From contig OENT01000027.1 in the NCBI GenBank assembly GCA_900239685.1, forward strand, positions 186,001 to 250,000: DNA of 64,000 nucleotides. The letters are read 5' to 3'. Shown here one piece after another: positions 28,258 through 39,868 of the stretch. The notes below the pieces were generated by a model. That model was not told the origin of the DNA and searched no databases. It saw only the letters and a program-made list of their open reading frames with translations. The translations under genes were made by a program, and so were the position numbers. The DNA comes from Rotaria macrura (lineage: Eukaryota; Rotifera; Eurotatoria; Philodinida; Philodinidae). Position 1 is the first letter of the stretch. Every line of letters starts with the position of its first letter.

Positions 28258-28473
28258 AGTAAATAACAGTGTTTCACATAATTTTCATTAACGTCTTAAA
28301 GAAAATTAAAAGCAAAACATCATGTCCAACAGATGTCTCTGAATAGCATCAATTGATTATAGCGACATTAAAATGTTAAAGATCAACAAGAAAAAAAAAC
28401 GTACAGTTGCCAAGCATCAATCAATACGAATGGCAAAAATTGATCTGCATTCGTTTTTCTTCTTCACATCATC
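28258..28473. promoter_or_regulatory. Short divergent (head-to-head) promoter interval
   Basis: Only 216 bp separate the start codons of the cotransporter (-) and the SPATA48-like gene (+). Both promoters and 5' leaders must lie here unless leader exons lie elsewhere. No clear TATA box or CpG cluster is seen. Confidence 0.5.
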
Positions 28474-30244
28474 ATGGCACAAATCGTTTCATCAAAACCT
28501 TATTGTCTTGAAGACTCCACTCAATTAACTCGACCTGCTTCGGAATCATTCTATCGTATTGATGGTCACAATGCACCAACAGTCATTGATAAGTATCAAG
28601 CGAAACGTCTCTATCGTCTTCAACGACCACCGAATACCACTGCACAACTTCATGTAGATAATTCTGATGTTGGATATGAATCACAAGGATATTTCGAAAG
28701 TATCATACGTAAACAGGTTGAAGAGAGTTCTCCACAACCGATAAAAACCGTATATCATCCACCAAAAGATATGTCGAATACATCGATGAAATATTTTTCA
28801 CTTGGAAAAGCTCGTCTCGATCCGCAACACGTTGTACCAAGTGAAAGGACTACGTTTCGTAACCATCCAAGTGCTATTACTATTCTTCGGTGAGATAAAA
28901 TGTTGCAATCGGTAATAATTGAATTTTCTTGATGTTTTTCTTTTTTGTTCGTCACAGCCATGAACCAGGCTCAGATGGAGAGATTGTACCAAGTTTCACT
29001 GATCGATTGGTTTTAGATGTGCCACTCCGTGGTCGATTAGGTCCTGGAGGTAAATTCTTTTCTTCCGGTTTCCTCATGTTTCAAAACCACGCAATTTCTC
29101 CTATGTTTATTTAGGCTTTTTGAATCCTGAAGAAGATTGTAGAGAACCTGAGAACTATCTTCGAAATCAAGGTCGTTTACCATCCTCAACTTTAACCTAC
29201 AATCCAAGCGCACAACAGCATGCATTTAGTACTGAGTTAAAACGTGATGAAATTGCACGTCATTTCATGTATACATCAGCTCAACAAGCTTCGTACGATG
29301 AAGTACCTTGGGGTTCGTAGTTTAAATAGATGACTATTGAATTTAAAGACATAGTATTCGTAAATGTAGATTCTAAATTGCCACCCAAACTACCTGTTCC
29401 AATGACAACGTTTGAAGCTGATGGAAGTGATCCCGTATGGAAATCTCGACGTGTAGCATCACTTCACGATGGACGAACACGTAAAATTCTTGAATGGGAT
29501 CGTATACAATCTCGTGAGCCGAATTTCTATAAAAAACCAGTTCAGAATGTTGCACCATTACCACGTGCACAACAAATATCTGGTTACTCCGGTACAATTG
29601 GTGGTTATAATATACAAGATATTGACAATCCAACAATAGAATTTAAACCATATACAGTAGTACGAACTGAACAACCGAAGTTTGGTATTAATCCATTGTA
29701 AGTTTTATCAGATTGTTTCTTCTGTTTGTTTTTTGCTTACATCGACTTTTATCATTAAATTATTTAAGTAAAACAAATATTCCATTCTATACTGGAAATA
29801 CACATTGGACTAAACTTGATCCTGTGTCACATTATGATGGAGACGGTCGTGCTTATACAACAACAGCAGCATTCCACAAGTATAGCACTCTCTCTTTATG
29901 ATCATTCTTTCTTTTATATAATCTTTTTTAGGCCTCTGCCGATTGACGATTCTAACTATCGTCATTCTGGTTTAAATGGAGAATTATCACGAGCGGTTAC
30001 AACTGTTATTCCGCAAAATCCATTTAATAAAATGAACATAACTATTTCAACAACAAATGCATCATTGGATAGTCGTTCACCTATACTAATTCAGAATTTG
30101 CCAACTAGTGTATCTAATGTATCACCACCAAAGAAAGATAATAATGGTGGTGAAAATGGACACAAGAATCAAAGTAGCCCAACGGAAAATCCAACAAATA
30201 ATGCGCCTTTAACAAATAGAGATTATAAAGCTGATGAAAAATAA
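28474..30244 (+). CDS. Probable ciliary/sperm microtubule-associated protein (SPATA48/SPMIP7-like)
   Basis: Six exons are inferred: 28474-28889, 28958-29049, 29115-29312, 29370-29697, 29769-29879 and 29932-30244. The introns are 56-71 bp and in phase, giving about 485 residues. The product is soluble and rich in Pro, Tyr, Arg, His and Asn, with no signal peptide or membrane span. Short Gly/Tyr/Pro motifs occur (IPFYTGNTHW, ISGYSGTIGGYNI, SNYRHSGLNGEL), a composition typical of proteins that line axonemal microtubules. I believe it belongs with SPATA48/SPMIP7 but could not check by alignment, so another microtubule-inner-protein family is possible. The C-terminal 80 residues are low-complexity Asn/Ser/Pro/Thr. 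The exon 3 donor is a less usual gttcgt. The 57-bp intron 29313-29369 is needed because the unspliced frame stops at 29318-29320. Confidence 0.6.
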
Positions 30245-31795
30245 GGACAATACAAAATGCATAACAATCAAATTCAAAACGAGATCGAGTTCGATAAACT
30301 TTCCTTTCTTTTTTCGGTGGTATCTATTTTCTATTTTTTAATATCATCTCTATTGACTTTAATTTTTAAATAAAATCTTACTTAACTAATTGGCAAGTAT
30401 GCTAAAAATCGTTCTCTATTCAATTCATAGACTACGAATGATGAAGTACGTATTCATAATTGTTCTTAATTAATGAATCATAGAGTTGACTCGATTAATT
30501 TGAATTCTATTCATTTAGATTATTTAATTCATAATGATTTTTCGAGCACACACCGAAACATGTTTGTAGTTTTGTTTGAAGATGAGTTTCGAAGTCTATA
30601 ATGATGTCGGCAATGAAATTTTTTTTTTCATCTTTTATAAGAAGCTAAAATCAATGTCGATGACGCTCATAATCAAATACAAGAGCGGAAAAACTCAACA
30701 ACATTCTCCAATTACCTCTCTAAATATCATAATTCCATCACAGAGAGAGAGAGAGAGGCAACATAGAATAAAGAAGATTATATGTGCTATACGAATGTCA
30801 CTCAAGACCGTTCGATCAAACAATAGATATTACTATGTAGGGTATAGTTTACAACTACCGTGTCATAATGTCAGCTTCATTGAGCAAATGGATATGTTAG
30901 TATCTTCTTACAACTATGATACATTGTAAAGATCTAATCCATGAAAGATATTTGTGACCCATTCGATAAGATATACCAACGAAGTTAGACAAATGAGCCA
31001 TGGATGAGACGATGAAAATGACTTGCCTAACTGAGTGTATTAGTTTAATACTGATCAACGCATGCATGTCTGATACCGAACACGTTTTAATAGATGAGAC
31101 AAATGACAATTTATCTAACGAATTCTTCTTGTTCATTGAGCTATTGCTTTTCATCATGTAGAAAGTGTGTCAATGAAGACATAGGCGTCAAAAATTGTAA
31201 ATTTTATGTTAAGTAAGTAACCTTTTAAAAATTTATTTCATCATAAAATGGAATAGTTGAAGTTAGAGAAAAAGCCTCGACCGACAATAGTGACAATAGC
31301 AGATCTTTAAACTAAATGAAACTCTTGCGAAAGATTTAAATGGTTTCATTCAGGTTAGAATTTTGATCTATTTGTAATTCATATCATAGACCATAACTAT
31401 TGACTCTTGCATAACATGTCAATTGACTTTTGACATGATTATCATATAAGAACAATAAAATGTTCCATTATTATGATCCATAAAAAGCAATAAGAAATAA
31501 TAGCTAATATCCACAGTAATTCAAGTCAGGAACATTGATTGATCATGTCTGCATTGAGTACATAGGGTGCAGTATTAGAAATGCCATAGAAACGCTCGAT
31601 TAAACAGGAAGAATTGTATGAAAATTCGTCGGAGATGGCGCTGTATTTTGTGTAATTATTATGCCTCAGGTTGCCAGGTTTCGCCTGCCATAAATGTCGG
31701 ATAAATGGTGTGACATCGAAATGTTTGTATGAAATCAAACTATTTACTTAAATGTACAATTCAATGTTACACTTTATTTCAAGTGTCAATACTCA
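30245..31795. other. Intergenic region, no gene seen
   Basis: It holds the 3' untranslated part of the upstream gene, with an AATAAA near 30370, then AT-rich DNA without recognisable coding or RNA structure. Confidence 0.5.
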
Positions 31796-34300
31796 ATGAT
31801 GAATGGTTTGGTCATACTCCCTGATTTGTCGCAAACTAATGGACAAGGTGATAATTCTAAAGTCGATACCATTCTTTATATTGATAATAACGAAGAAAAT
31901 GATCTGATTCAATTCATTAGCAAAGCACAACAGCAAGGTTTCAATTGCCTTGATCTTTCGAAAAGAAATATAAAAGAATTTCCTTGTCAACTGCTCGACT
32001 TTACGCAATTGCAAGTAAATCATTTCTAGATATTTCACTCGTACATCAATAATATTGATTTCTATTCGTTTTCATTTTCTTTCTCAGTATTTATATCTAG
32101 AAGGCAATCAATTAACAAAATTACCGAATGATCTATTTACTCGATTGCCAAATTTAAAATGGCTTGATTTACGTAACAATCAATTAACTTCAATACCGAG
32201 TCATGGTCTCGCTAAACACAGTTCTCTTCAATATTTACTATTGAGTGGAAATCATCTTCGAACATTACCTTCTGAACTTGGTAGGAAGAAGAAAAAAACC
32301 GCCACATTCTCTTACACTCATGTAAATATGTCTTTATATTTAGGTAAAGTTAAAACATTATCAGCATTGAATCTTGATGGTAATCCATTAGTTCATCCAC
32401 CATTTAAAATAATAAAACAAGGTATTAAAACTATACAACGATATCTACGTGATAAACTTGATCAAAATGGCAAATCTTCATCAACATGTTCATCAGATGA
32501 GAATGATGATGATGTTGTCGTTGATTACGATGATGATGATGATGATAATGATGATGATAGTCGACAAATAAAGAAACAACTACCTCATAGTCATGCATCT
32601 TCAGTCCATCGAAAGTCCAAGTATAATTGATAGATAGTTTTACACCGTACAATGTATCCAACTTAAAATTGACTTATATGATCTGCATTTTATCTTTAGA
32701 TCTGAAACAGGCTATTACGAAACACCTCCTGCTAATCTCTTACCTCCTCATCTTCAACCATGTTTACAATTCAAACGAATGACTTATTCAGCAATGCGTC
32801 CATTGACAACCATGAAACAACGGCCACAATCTGAACTAAGATTATCTCAAATGTAGGTTACTTATTTGCATATAACGAAAAACCTTGAATTCATAAATCA
32901 CTATTAATCTGAGATTACTAACGTTGTACAGTTCTAAATAAGCTAATAATAACATCGTATAAATCCATGTCCTTCGTTCATTACTGCCGAGATGCCGTAC
33001 TCTCACGATATATTTATATGAGCTCCTGTTGTGCAAACACAATCAATCACTTTCAAATTCAAACATTGCAAATAAAAAGTTTTGATTAGGCATAGTTTCG
33101 TTTACAAATACTTCAAATATTTTCACTTTTCTTTGCCGAACAATACGATGATGTTCATAGTGTTTTCTCTATATTAATTACGTTAACAAATAGATTATAT
33201 ATTCTAATTTCAGAAAGTAAAAACCAAATTGAAAGATTGAAAACTACTTTCTCACATTGAGATCTGTCACTCATGTCTTCTTTCACGACGACATTCGAAA
33301 ATAAATCTTTCTCTTTCCTAAGAAATTTCTTCAGTCCTATTTAGAAAAGTCTTATCAATTTATTCATAAATCATCAATGCTCACATAAATGCAAATAGTT
33401 TCTAGTCAAGAGCGATTTATCAATGAGAAGGTTTCTCTTATCAAAGAAAAAGTAATGTTTATTTTGCTCTTAGAAATAATTGGAATTTTTATTAAGGAAA
33501 GGAAAGATAATAGCAATTAAAACTCACGAACCAGAAAGAGATTTCTATTCATCTCCAGATCGACAATGTATACAAACCAAAGTAAGTCGTCGCATGATGG
33601 AGAACGAATTAAAATCATAGTTTCATTAAATTTCTAAAAAGAATCGAAACATAAAAATCAATGAAGATGTACAACAATTATATCGTAAAAGTCTTCATCA
33701 CAGTAAAGGTAATATACGTATGTACTTTTATTTTAATTTGAAATGCGTGTTTTTAAAATAGATTACGAAGAGCCAATTGTACATACGCCATTTCATATCG
33801 ATGCTCATTTTACACCAATAATCAATAAAAATCAACAGCATTTAATCAAATATGAAAGTCGACAAAGTTTGCTGGCTAAATATTCAATAAACGAAGATGA
33901 ACTACGGTACGTCTACATTGTTTCTATTTCAATCTGAAACAAAATCTAATAGAATTTCTACGTACGTCGAAAAATCTTTTGAATTCGAGTTGTTTCATTG
34001 ATTTTAGACGTGCGCATGATCAAAAAATTCAAAGTCGTATTCGTCAAATAACCGATAATATGCTCAGACGTCGTCTTGAAGCTCGACAAAATGGGATTGA
34101 TGAAAAACGTCAAGTTAAACTTGATCTACGTGAAGTAAAGCATAGTCTCACATTTATTTGTGTTCGTCTATTCGTTTTTCTTTTCTCTCCTTTAGTTACG
34201 TAGACTTGAATCAGCAGGGAATCCAGCAAGAGCAATTCAGCAAATTAATTATCGTTCGAAAACATTTATTGATAATGTCAAATTTCAAAAAAAATTGTAA
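31796..34300 (+). CDS. LRRC27: Leucine-rich-repeat protein, LRRC27-like
   Basis: Nine exons are inferred: 31796-32014, 32088-32280, 32344-32620, 32700-32852, 33497-33581, 33642-33708, 33762-33906, 34008-34134 and 34196-34300. Phases agree and give about 456 residues. Residues 40-165 contain leucine-rich repeats of the form LYLEGNQLTKLPNDLF and LKWLDLRNNQLTSIPSHGL, followed by LDGNPLVHPPFKIIKQGI and IQRYLRDKL, closely matching LRRC27. Next come a Ser/Asp-rich acidic linker (about 185-210) and a charged, helical C-terminus rich in Arg, Lys and Gln. The LRR domain is a protein-interaction surface; the specific role is not established, and the family is often linked to testis or ciliated tissue. 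The small exons 33497-33581 and 33642-33708 rest on splice sites and phase alone and are less certain. The 644-bp intron 32853-33496 is featureless. Confidence 0.75.
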
Positions 34301-36565
34301 CTTCTTTTGTATAAATAAATATAAATCAATGCAACTCTCCAGGTATTGGTCATATTATTCATGGAATAATTCTAAATTTCGAATAACTATTTATCGAATC
34401 AATTATTATTCGAAATCTTCAATCACTTAAAATGTTAAACTTATTCAGATATACCATTACGAATGTCACATATCGAGTAGAGTGGCATCATCCGAATATG
34501 ATCAGCATAGGATGATTTCATATCCATAAGGGACAATATGATTACTAAGTTGAATACTTAGCAAGTATTTGAGCAAAGAATAATTGTACATTCATTGAAC
34601 ATTTTGTTTTTAAACATCAACATACAATGTAAATCTTCAACGATTCAATATCACAAAATTCTTTGAATTTGAAATTTTTCTATCGCTACTTATATGGAAA
34701 ACTGTTAAAAAGATCAGTATGGCCATGTTTATTTTGATAATATCGACGCTTGAACTAATAATAAATATGTGAATTTTTATTAATTATATACACCATGGAA
34801 ATCTCAGCAGTACTTGAAATGAGAGATTCTATCACATTTCGCTAATTACTTTACAGGAAACTATTATGACGTATCTAAACAATAATCACATGTTACTTAT
34901 GTTTAATTCTTCCTAAGAATATGATTCGTATTCAGTTATGCATTAAAGACGTTTTGTGCTACGAAATTTAATTGAGATCTTGCATGTATGGTGCAATACA
35001 ACTATTGTGACATATTAAAGTAACCGAGATACATGTCTCATCGCAATTGTTCTTCAATTCCATAGAATTCTACTTACTTGAACAGTTGTCTCATATTTCA
35101 CAAACATAGTTTTACTAGTAATTCAAAGTCTTTGGCAAGTTGTTTTGTTCAATTCCTGCTACGCCAATTATTTCGTCACGCCTATCGTTTTGTTTTTATT
35201 TTGAACTCTTCTTCATTATGAATGTAAAAAACCGGATATTTCATGAGCACTTCAATGATTGTCCACACGTTCATTACATCGAAAATAGATCTCAGAGGGG
35301 TTCAACGAGCATGGAACAAATCTTGATTTTCATGCTACCATAAAAGATAACAAAGCAACTTTTACAATCTGCTGCATATCAAGCCTTGGTTTACGTATGA
35401 AATCGTGATAACTTCTGTATATCTTCTCATATTATCAAGAGAAAATGAAGACTTAGCATAATGGAATCAGCAGCTACCTATTACGACTTATTTTGTCGGA
35501 ATGTATTGAAACGTTTTAAAAAGTCGACTAGCATTTTCAGGCAAATTCCCTTCCGGCTTTGTGTTACATCCGAAAAGTGAGTGAGAATGTGAATTTGGGT
35601 ATGCTGAAAAATAATCACAACTAATAAATCCTGCATAAATAAATAGATTCCGTAGAAAAAAACATTTACCGAAAAAATCATCTCCGGATGACTTCCCAGT
35701 TGTTTTCGCGCTAAAAGTACGGGGAACTTGAGTATCTCAATCGCACATAGAATAAATTACGAATCTAGCGAAAATAAAAATCTTACGAAGCTTTTTCTTT
35801 GTTTAATCTATTTTGCATTGACTAACAATTGAAACTTCTCTTTAAAAAGAAGTTTGTAAATTGGAGATTTTGGTCGAAATTGAATGTATCTGCATATCTA
35901 GAGAAATATAATCAATAGAACTCAATTGCGATAGAATAACAGATGCATACAGAAACTAGTATTTGATGTCATCCTCGATTTGATTCTATTCTAGAATTCT
36001 TCACATTCATATCTATCCTATATATGAAATCCGTTTGTGCAATGACTCATTATGACAAAAAACAAACAATTTATGATAAGTGAATGTGTCCAAATCATGG
36101 AAATAAAATACTAACATAAGCACGAGAAACAAAAAAAAATCGCATAAAACATTCAAGCTTTATACCATTCAAAACAAACGGGTCATATTTGGTTCATTTC
36201 AACATTTACAGTTTGTCATGACTTCGTCGATATTTCAACACACGACCCCAATGTTTAGCTTTACTCAACATCAATTTTAGTGGATTAGTACCAAACGGTG
36301 AAAAGTTAAACTGTTCCCATATTATCTTAATTAAATTTGACATTCAGATTTAATTTCTTTCGACAGATTGAAAAGAATAAATGTATTTGATTTCATCTCG
36401 TGATATCATACACAAAAGAAAGTACCCAAACAAGAAAAAGAAAACGAAAAAAAAATGGCCCGTAAATAACACTGTATTAAAACAAAAGGAGAAGAAAAGA
36501 AACCCACAAATTTCTAAACCGGTCACAAAGAAAAAGAGACAAAGCCATCCATTCTTTTTTTTTTC
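34301..36565. other. Intergenic region, no gene seen
   Basis: AT-rich DNA lies between the 3' ends of two converging genes. No linkable exons, RNA genes or repeats beyond short A/T runs were recognised. Lysine-rich open frames near 36381-36617 are low-complexity and overlap the receptor's last exon. Confidence 0.5.
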
Positions 36566-37884
36566 TTATGAATTAATAACCATCTTATACATATCTTTAA
36601 CAAGTTGCTCCATATGAGTTTTATCTCCAATTGTTTTACGAAAAAAAATCTCTTCAATTATCGACGGTGATAATACACGAAACGATGTTATTAATGTTAA
36701 CAATTTTAAATAACGATTTTCTTCACATGAATGTTGTTTGTTGATATATGTATTTAATAATATTTGTGCTTGGTTATGTAAATAATTTATTGCATGTATA
36801 TCGGTTAATTGTGGATTAATTATTGTTTGACAATTATTTAAATGTGTTTTGAAAAGAACAAAATTTTTTAAACATATGAATTCATTCGTATCGATTTTCA
36901 TTTGTTTTAATTTACTTAAAATTTCTTGAAAATTTTCCATATCTGTTTTAAATATTTCATATTGAGCATTTAAATAGATTAATTCATTGACATTAATTAC
37001 GAATTGTTGTTCAACAGCAGTCAAAATAAATAAATCACGCCAACTTTCTTCAAGTAGACAAAGCTTAAAGAAGCAAAAACATTTCTACAAATAAACAATT
37101 TCAGCTCAATTTAACATACTTGATCACGATTGGATAACGATATAAATGCTGGTACTGTCTTAGTCCAACTGATAGCATTAAATAAAATTTTGGCTGCTGA
37201 TTCATGATGATCTATTGTTGGATACTAAATTAAATAGTAAAATGACATAGGTTCTCTTTTATTTAGTAAATGATTTCTAAATTAATTACTTTTGGAATAG
37301 TTTGTTGTTGATATGACATTGATTGGTAACGATGAAAATGATAGGCATTCATTAAATCGTTAGATTCTTTAATTAGTAAGGCCATTTGTTTTTTTATCGT
37401 TGAATTTCTTGGACCACGCTCATGTTGAACAGCTTGAGAAAGGTAAAAACGATTGTTCGATTTTCTTTTTCGAAATGTATATAATTACCTTCTTTATTCA
37501 TGCCCGATTCTAAACAACGTCTTAAACGACAACTTCGACATTGATTTCGATGTGTTTTATCAACAGGACAATTCCCTAGGCCATGATTTTTACATGTATA
37601 TTGACGATTTCGTCGTATAGATCGTTTAAAAAATCCGGCACAACTTAGTAAATAACAGATCAATTTTATCAGAAGATATTTTATTTTTGATATATTACCC
37701 ATCACACGCAAATATGCCATAATGTTTACCAGATGAATTATCGTGACAAACTTTACATGGAACATCCGTTAAAATTCGACCTAATAAAAACAAAAACATT
37801 GTTTTGCTAATTTTTGATTGAAATCAAAATTGTCTATTGTTATTTACTTGACGTAGTATTATTCATTTGTCGATGTCCGTTCAT
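36566..37884 (-). CDS. NR2E1: Tailless/TLX-type nuclear receptor (NR2E1)
   Basis: Six exons read downward: 37848-37884, 37699-37780, 37489-37643, 37290-37432, 37120-37224 and 36566-37063. They give about 339 residues, somewhat shorter than vertebrate TLX (about 385). The DNA-binding domain (about 18-92) has all eight zinc cysteines: [30 protein letters not shown] and [19 protein letters not shown]. The seven-residue D-box spacing is typical of this group, and [12 protein letters not shown] follows. The P-box alanine (CAGFF) matches insect tailless rather than vertebrate TLX, which I recall having Ser. The ligand-binding domain contains [20 protein letters not shown], and the C-terminal [12 protein letters not shown] and LVKDMYK motifs. 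The role by family is a nuclear transcriptional repressor in neural and anterior patterning. No TATA box is evident. About 2 kb of upstream DNA is available for regulation. Confidence 0.92.
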
Positions 37885-39868
37885 CGTCTAAAATGGATAG
37901 GTTACTTTTTTCGAAAGAGAGAAAGACAAAAAGTCGAACCATTCATTGAATAAATATACAGACAAAATCAATTCATTGGATGTTGTTTGATATATATATT
38001 TTTTTCTTTTTTCTTTCGCTTTCTCTCTGTCTCTCTTCAACTCAATAACGAGAGAAAAAAAAAAGGAAATCACCTACGTTATCGATTTTGGTCCCATAAC
38101 ATTCAAACGTGTTAAGATTTCTCGTTTATTTTTTGGTGTGAATAAAAAAAATTGAAAATCTTATTACGAAAAGAAAAGACAACTGATTGCCGACATCATT
38201 CTAAAATTGTCACTCATAGGAAAATGATGGACACCACCTGTATCTCTATCTATCTAATTGGTCATTATAAATTCTCCTAATGATATGTGAGACAATAGGA
38301 TCACGACCTCGTCAATCGATATGTAAATATCGTCTTCAAGATCCTTGTGCTAAGCTCATTCATTCTCTCATATAATGATAGAGGTACCTTTTACTTTTCT
38401 TCACTGTTTTTTAGTCTATATGAATCGTCAATTGACAAATAGTAATAATTGTATACACGACATTTATGTACGGTCTATTTGCTGAAGAAGAAAATTACTA
38501 TTCAACTAATATTACTAGTTCCATTCAATCGACAACAAGCACAAACAAATAATGTAAGGAGGGGAATGAATAAAAAAAAACGAAACACTATTTGAATGAC
38601 AAAGCAAACTATGTTGATCATATTTGATCAATATTATATGCGCGTCTATGACTTTATTAGTGGAATAAAAAAAAATCGATACGTGTGAAGTAAATCAAGT
38701 AAGAGATCTGCTTTCCTCTTTCTTGATATACGTATGTATGTATGCATGTATGTAAATTGAAAATTAATGTCATTTATCCATCACTAATCTCTATACATGA
38801 TTGAACAAGTTCAACAGTATATATTTTCACAAGATCGACCTTACATCATATCAATTTGTTTTGTGTTATCGAAACAATGTTTGAATTGGAGAAAAAAAAG
38901 AATCTTGTCAATGAAATCGAATACTTATTTTATATGATAATATATGCATGTTGATATGAAATAAATAATTATTGTTTATTTTCTTTATTTGTAAATTATC
39001 GTTTGGATAGAACGATGATAGACGAACACGTTCGTTGAACATGTATATTTGTCATTTATGTAAACATAAAACATGAAATTTAATTTCAAAATTTCGGTAA
39101 CCTATCGGTAGGATTTAATTTTTGTCACATTGATGAAATTTGACTTTATCGAATAACAAAAAAGGAAAAGAAGAAGACGAAAGAAAAGATTCATCGTTGC
39201 TTACACAAGTATTATTTGTCATTTGAGATCATACTTGCATGTGTACGTGTTATAATCCTTTGCATTCGAATAAAGTGAAAAGAAATAATGACAATGGTGA
39301 TTTAGCATAGGAGGGACAAATCAACCATCCTTGATAAGTTTTTTCCTATGTTGTTTAACGATCAAACATTTGAATTTGTTATTATTGTCAAATGACCATA
39401 TCATTTCTCAATTACCGACCGTGTCGATGTTGCCGCTTATTCATTATCAACAGTGGTGGTTGGTTTACGTCTAGCAGGTGACCATCTTTTGATCCTTAAA
39501 GCTATGAGTACAAAGAAAAAGAGACATACATCTCAATTTACAAATTGTTTCACACCAGTATCGACTAATTGTATGAGAGGGTAAAAGTGAGTGATTGTCA
39601 TTCAACATCTGTGTATATATATATATATATATACTTTATCAATTACAAGTGTAACGAACGAACATTCTCAAAATACAATCAATGAATGAAAGAATGAGTA
39701 TAGCAAACATAAAACTTCTTTCTATTCATCGAGCGACATCATTACAGAATTAAAAAAAGACTTTATATAAGAGGAGGATGGTTGGTAGGCAACGTAACAT
39801 GTAAAAGACAGTAAAACAAAAAGAAAGAAAAAGAAACTACAAACACTGTCGATACTATTACTCAAAGA
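37885..39868. other. Upstream interval between divergent genes
   Basis: The region separates the TLX-type receptor (-) from RSPH4A-like (+). It contains a TA microsatellite (about 39614-39632), polypurine runs, and a short GC-richer stretch near 39430-39500 in which the minus strand is open (described in findings). No established gene was recognised. Confidence 0.5.
39437..39601 (-). other. Possible two-exon microprotein (weak)
   Basis: On the minus strand, ATG at 39599-39601 opens a 46-bp segment ending at a GT donor (exon 39556-39601). A 54-bp intron with a pyrimidine-rich acceptor joins it in phase to 39437-39501, which ends in TAA. The 36-residue product would end in a basic, Thr-rich tail (RWSPARRKPTTTVDNE). 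There is no family match, and chance openness at this length is quite possible. The segment could instead be the last exon of a gene not otherwise visible. Confidence 0.2.

Noticed and set aside
32431..32661. His-rich minus-strand frame
   Set aside because: Antisense of the GAT-rich acidic linker of the LRRC27-like gene.
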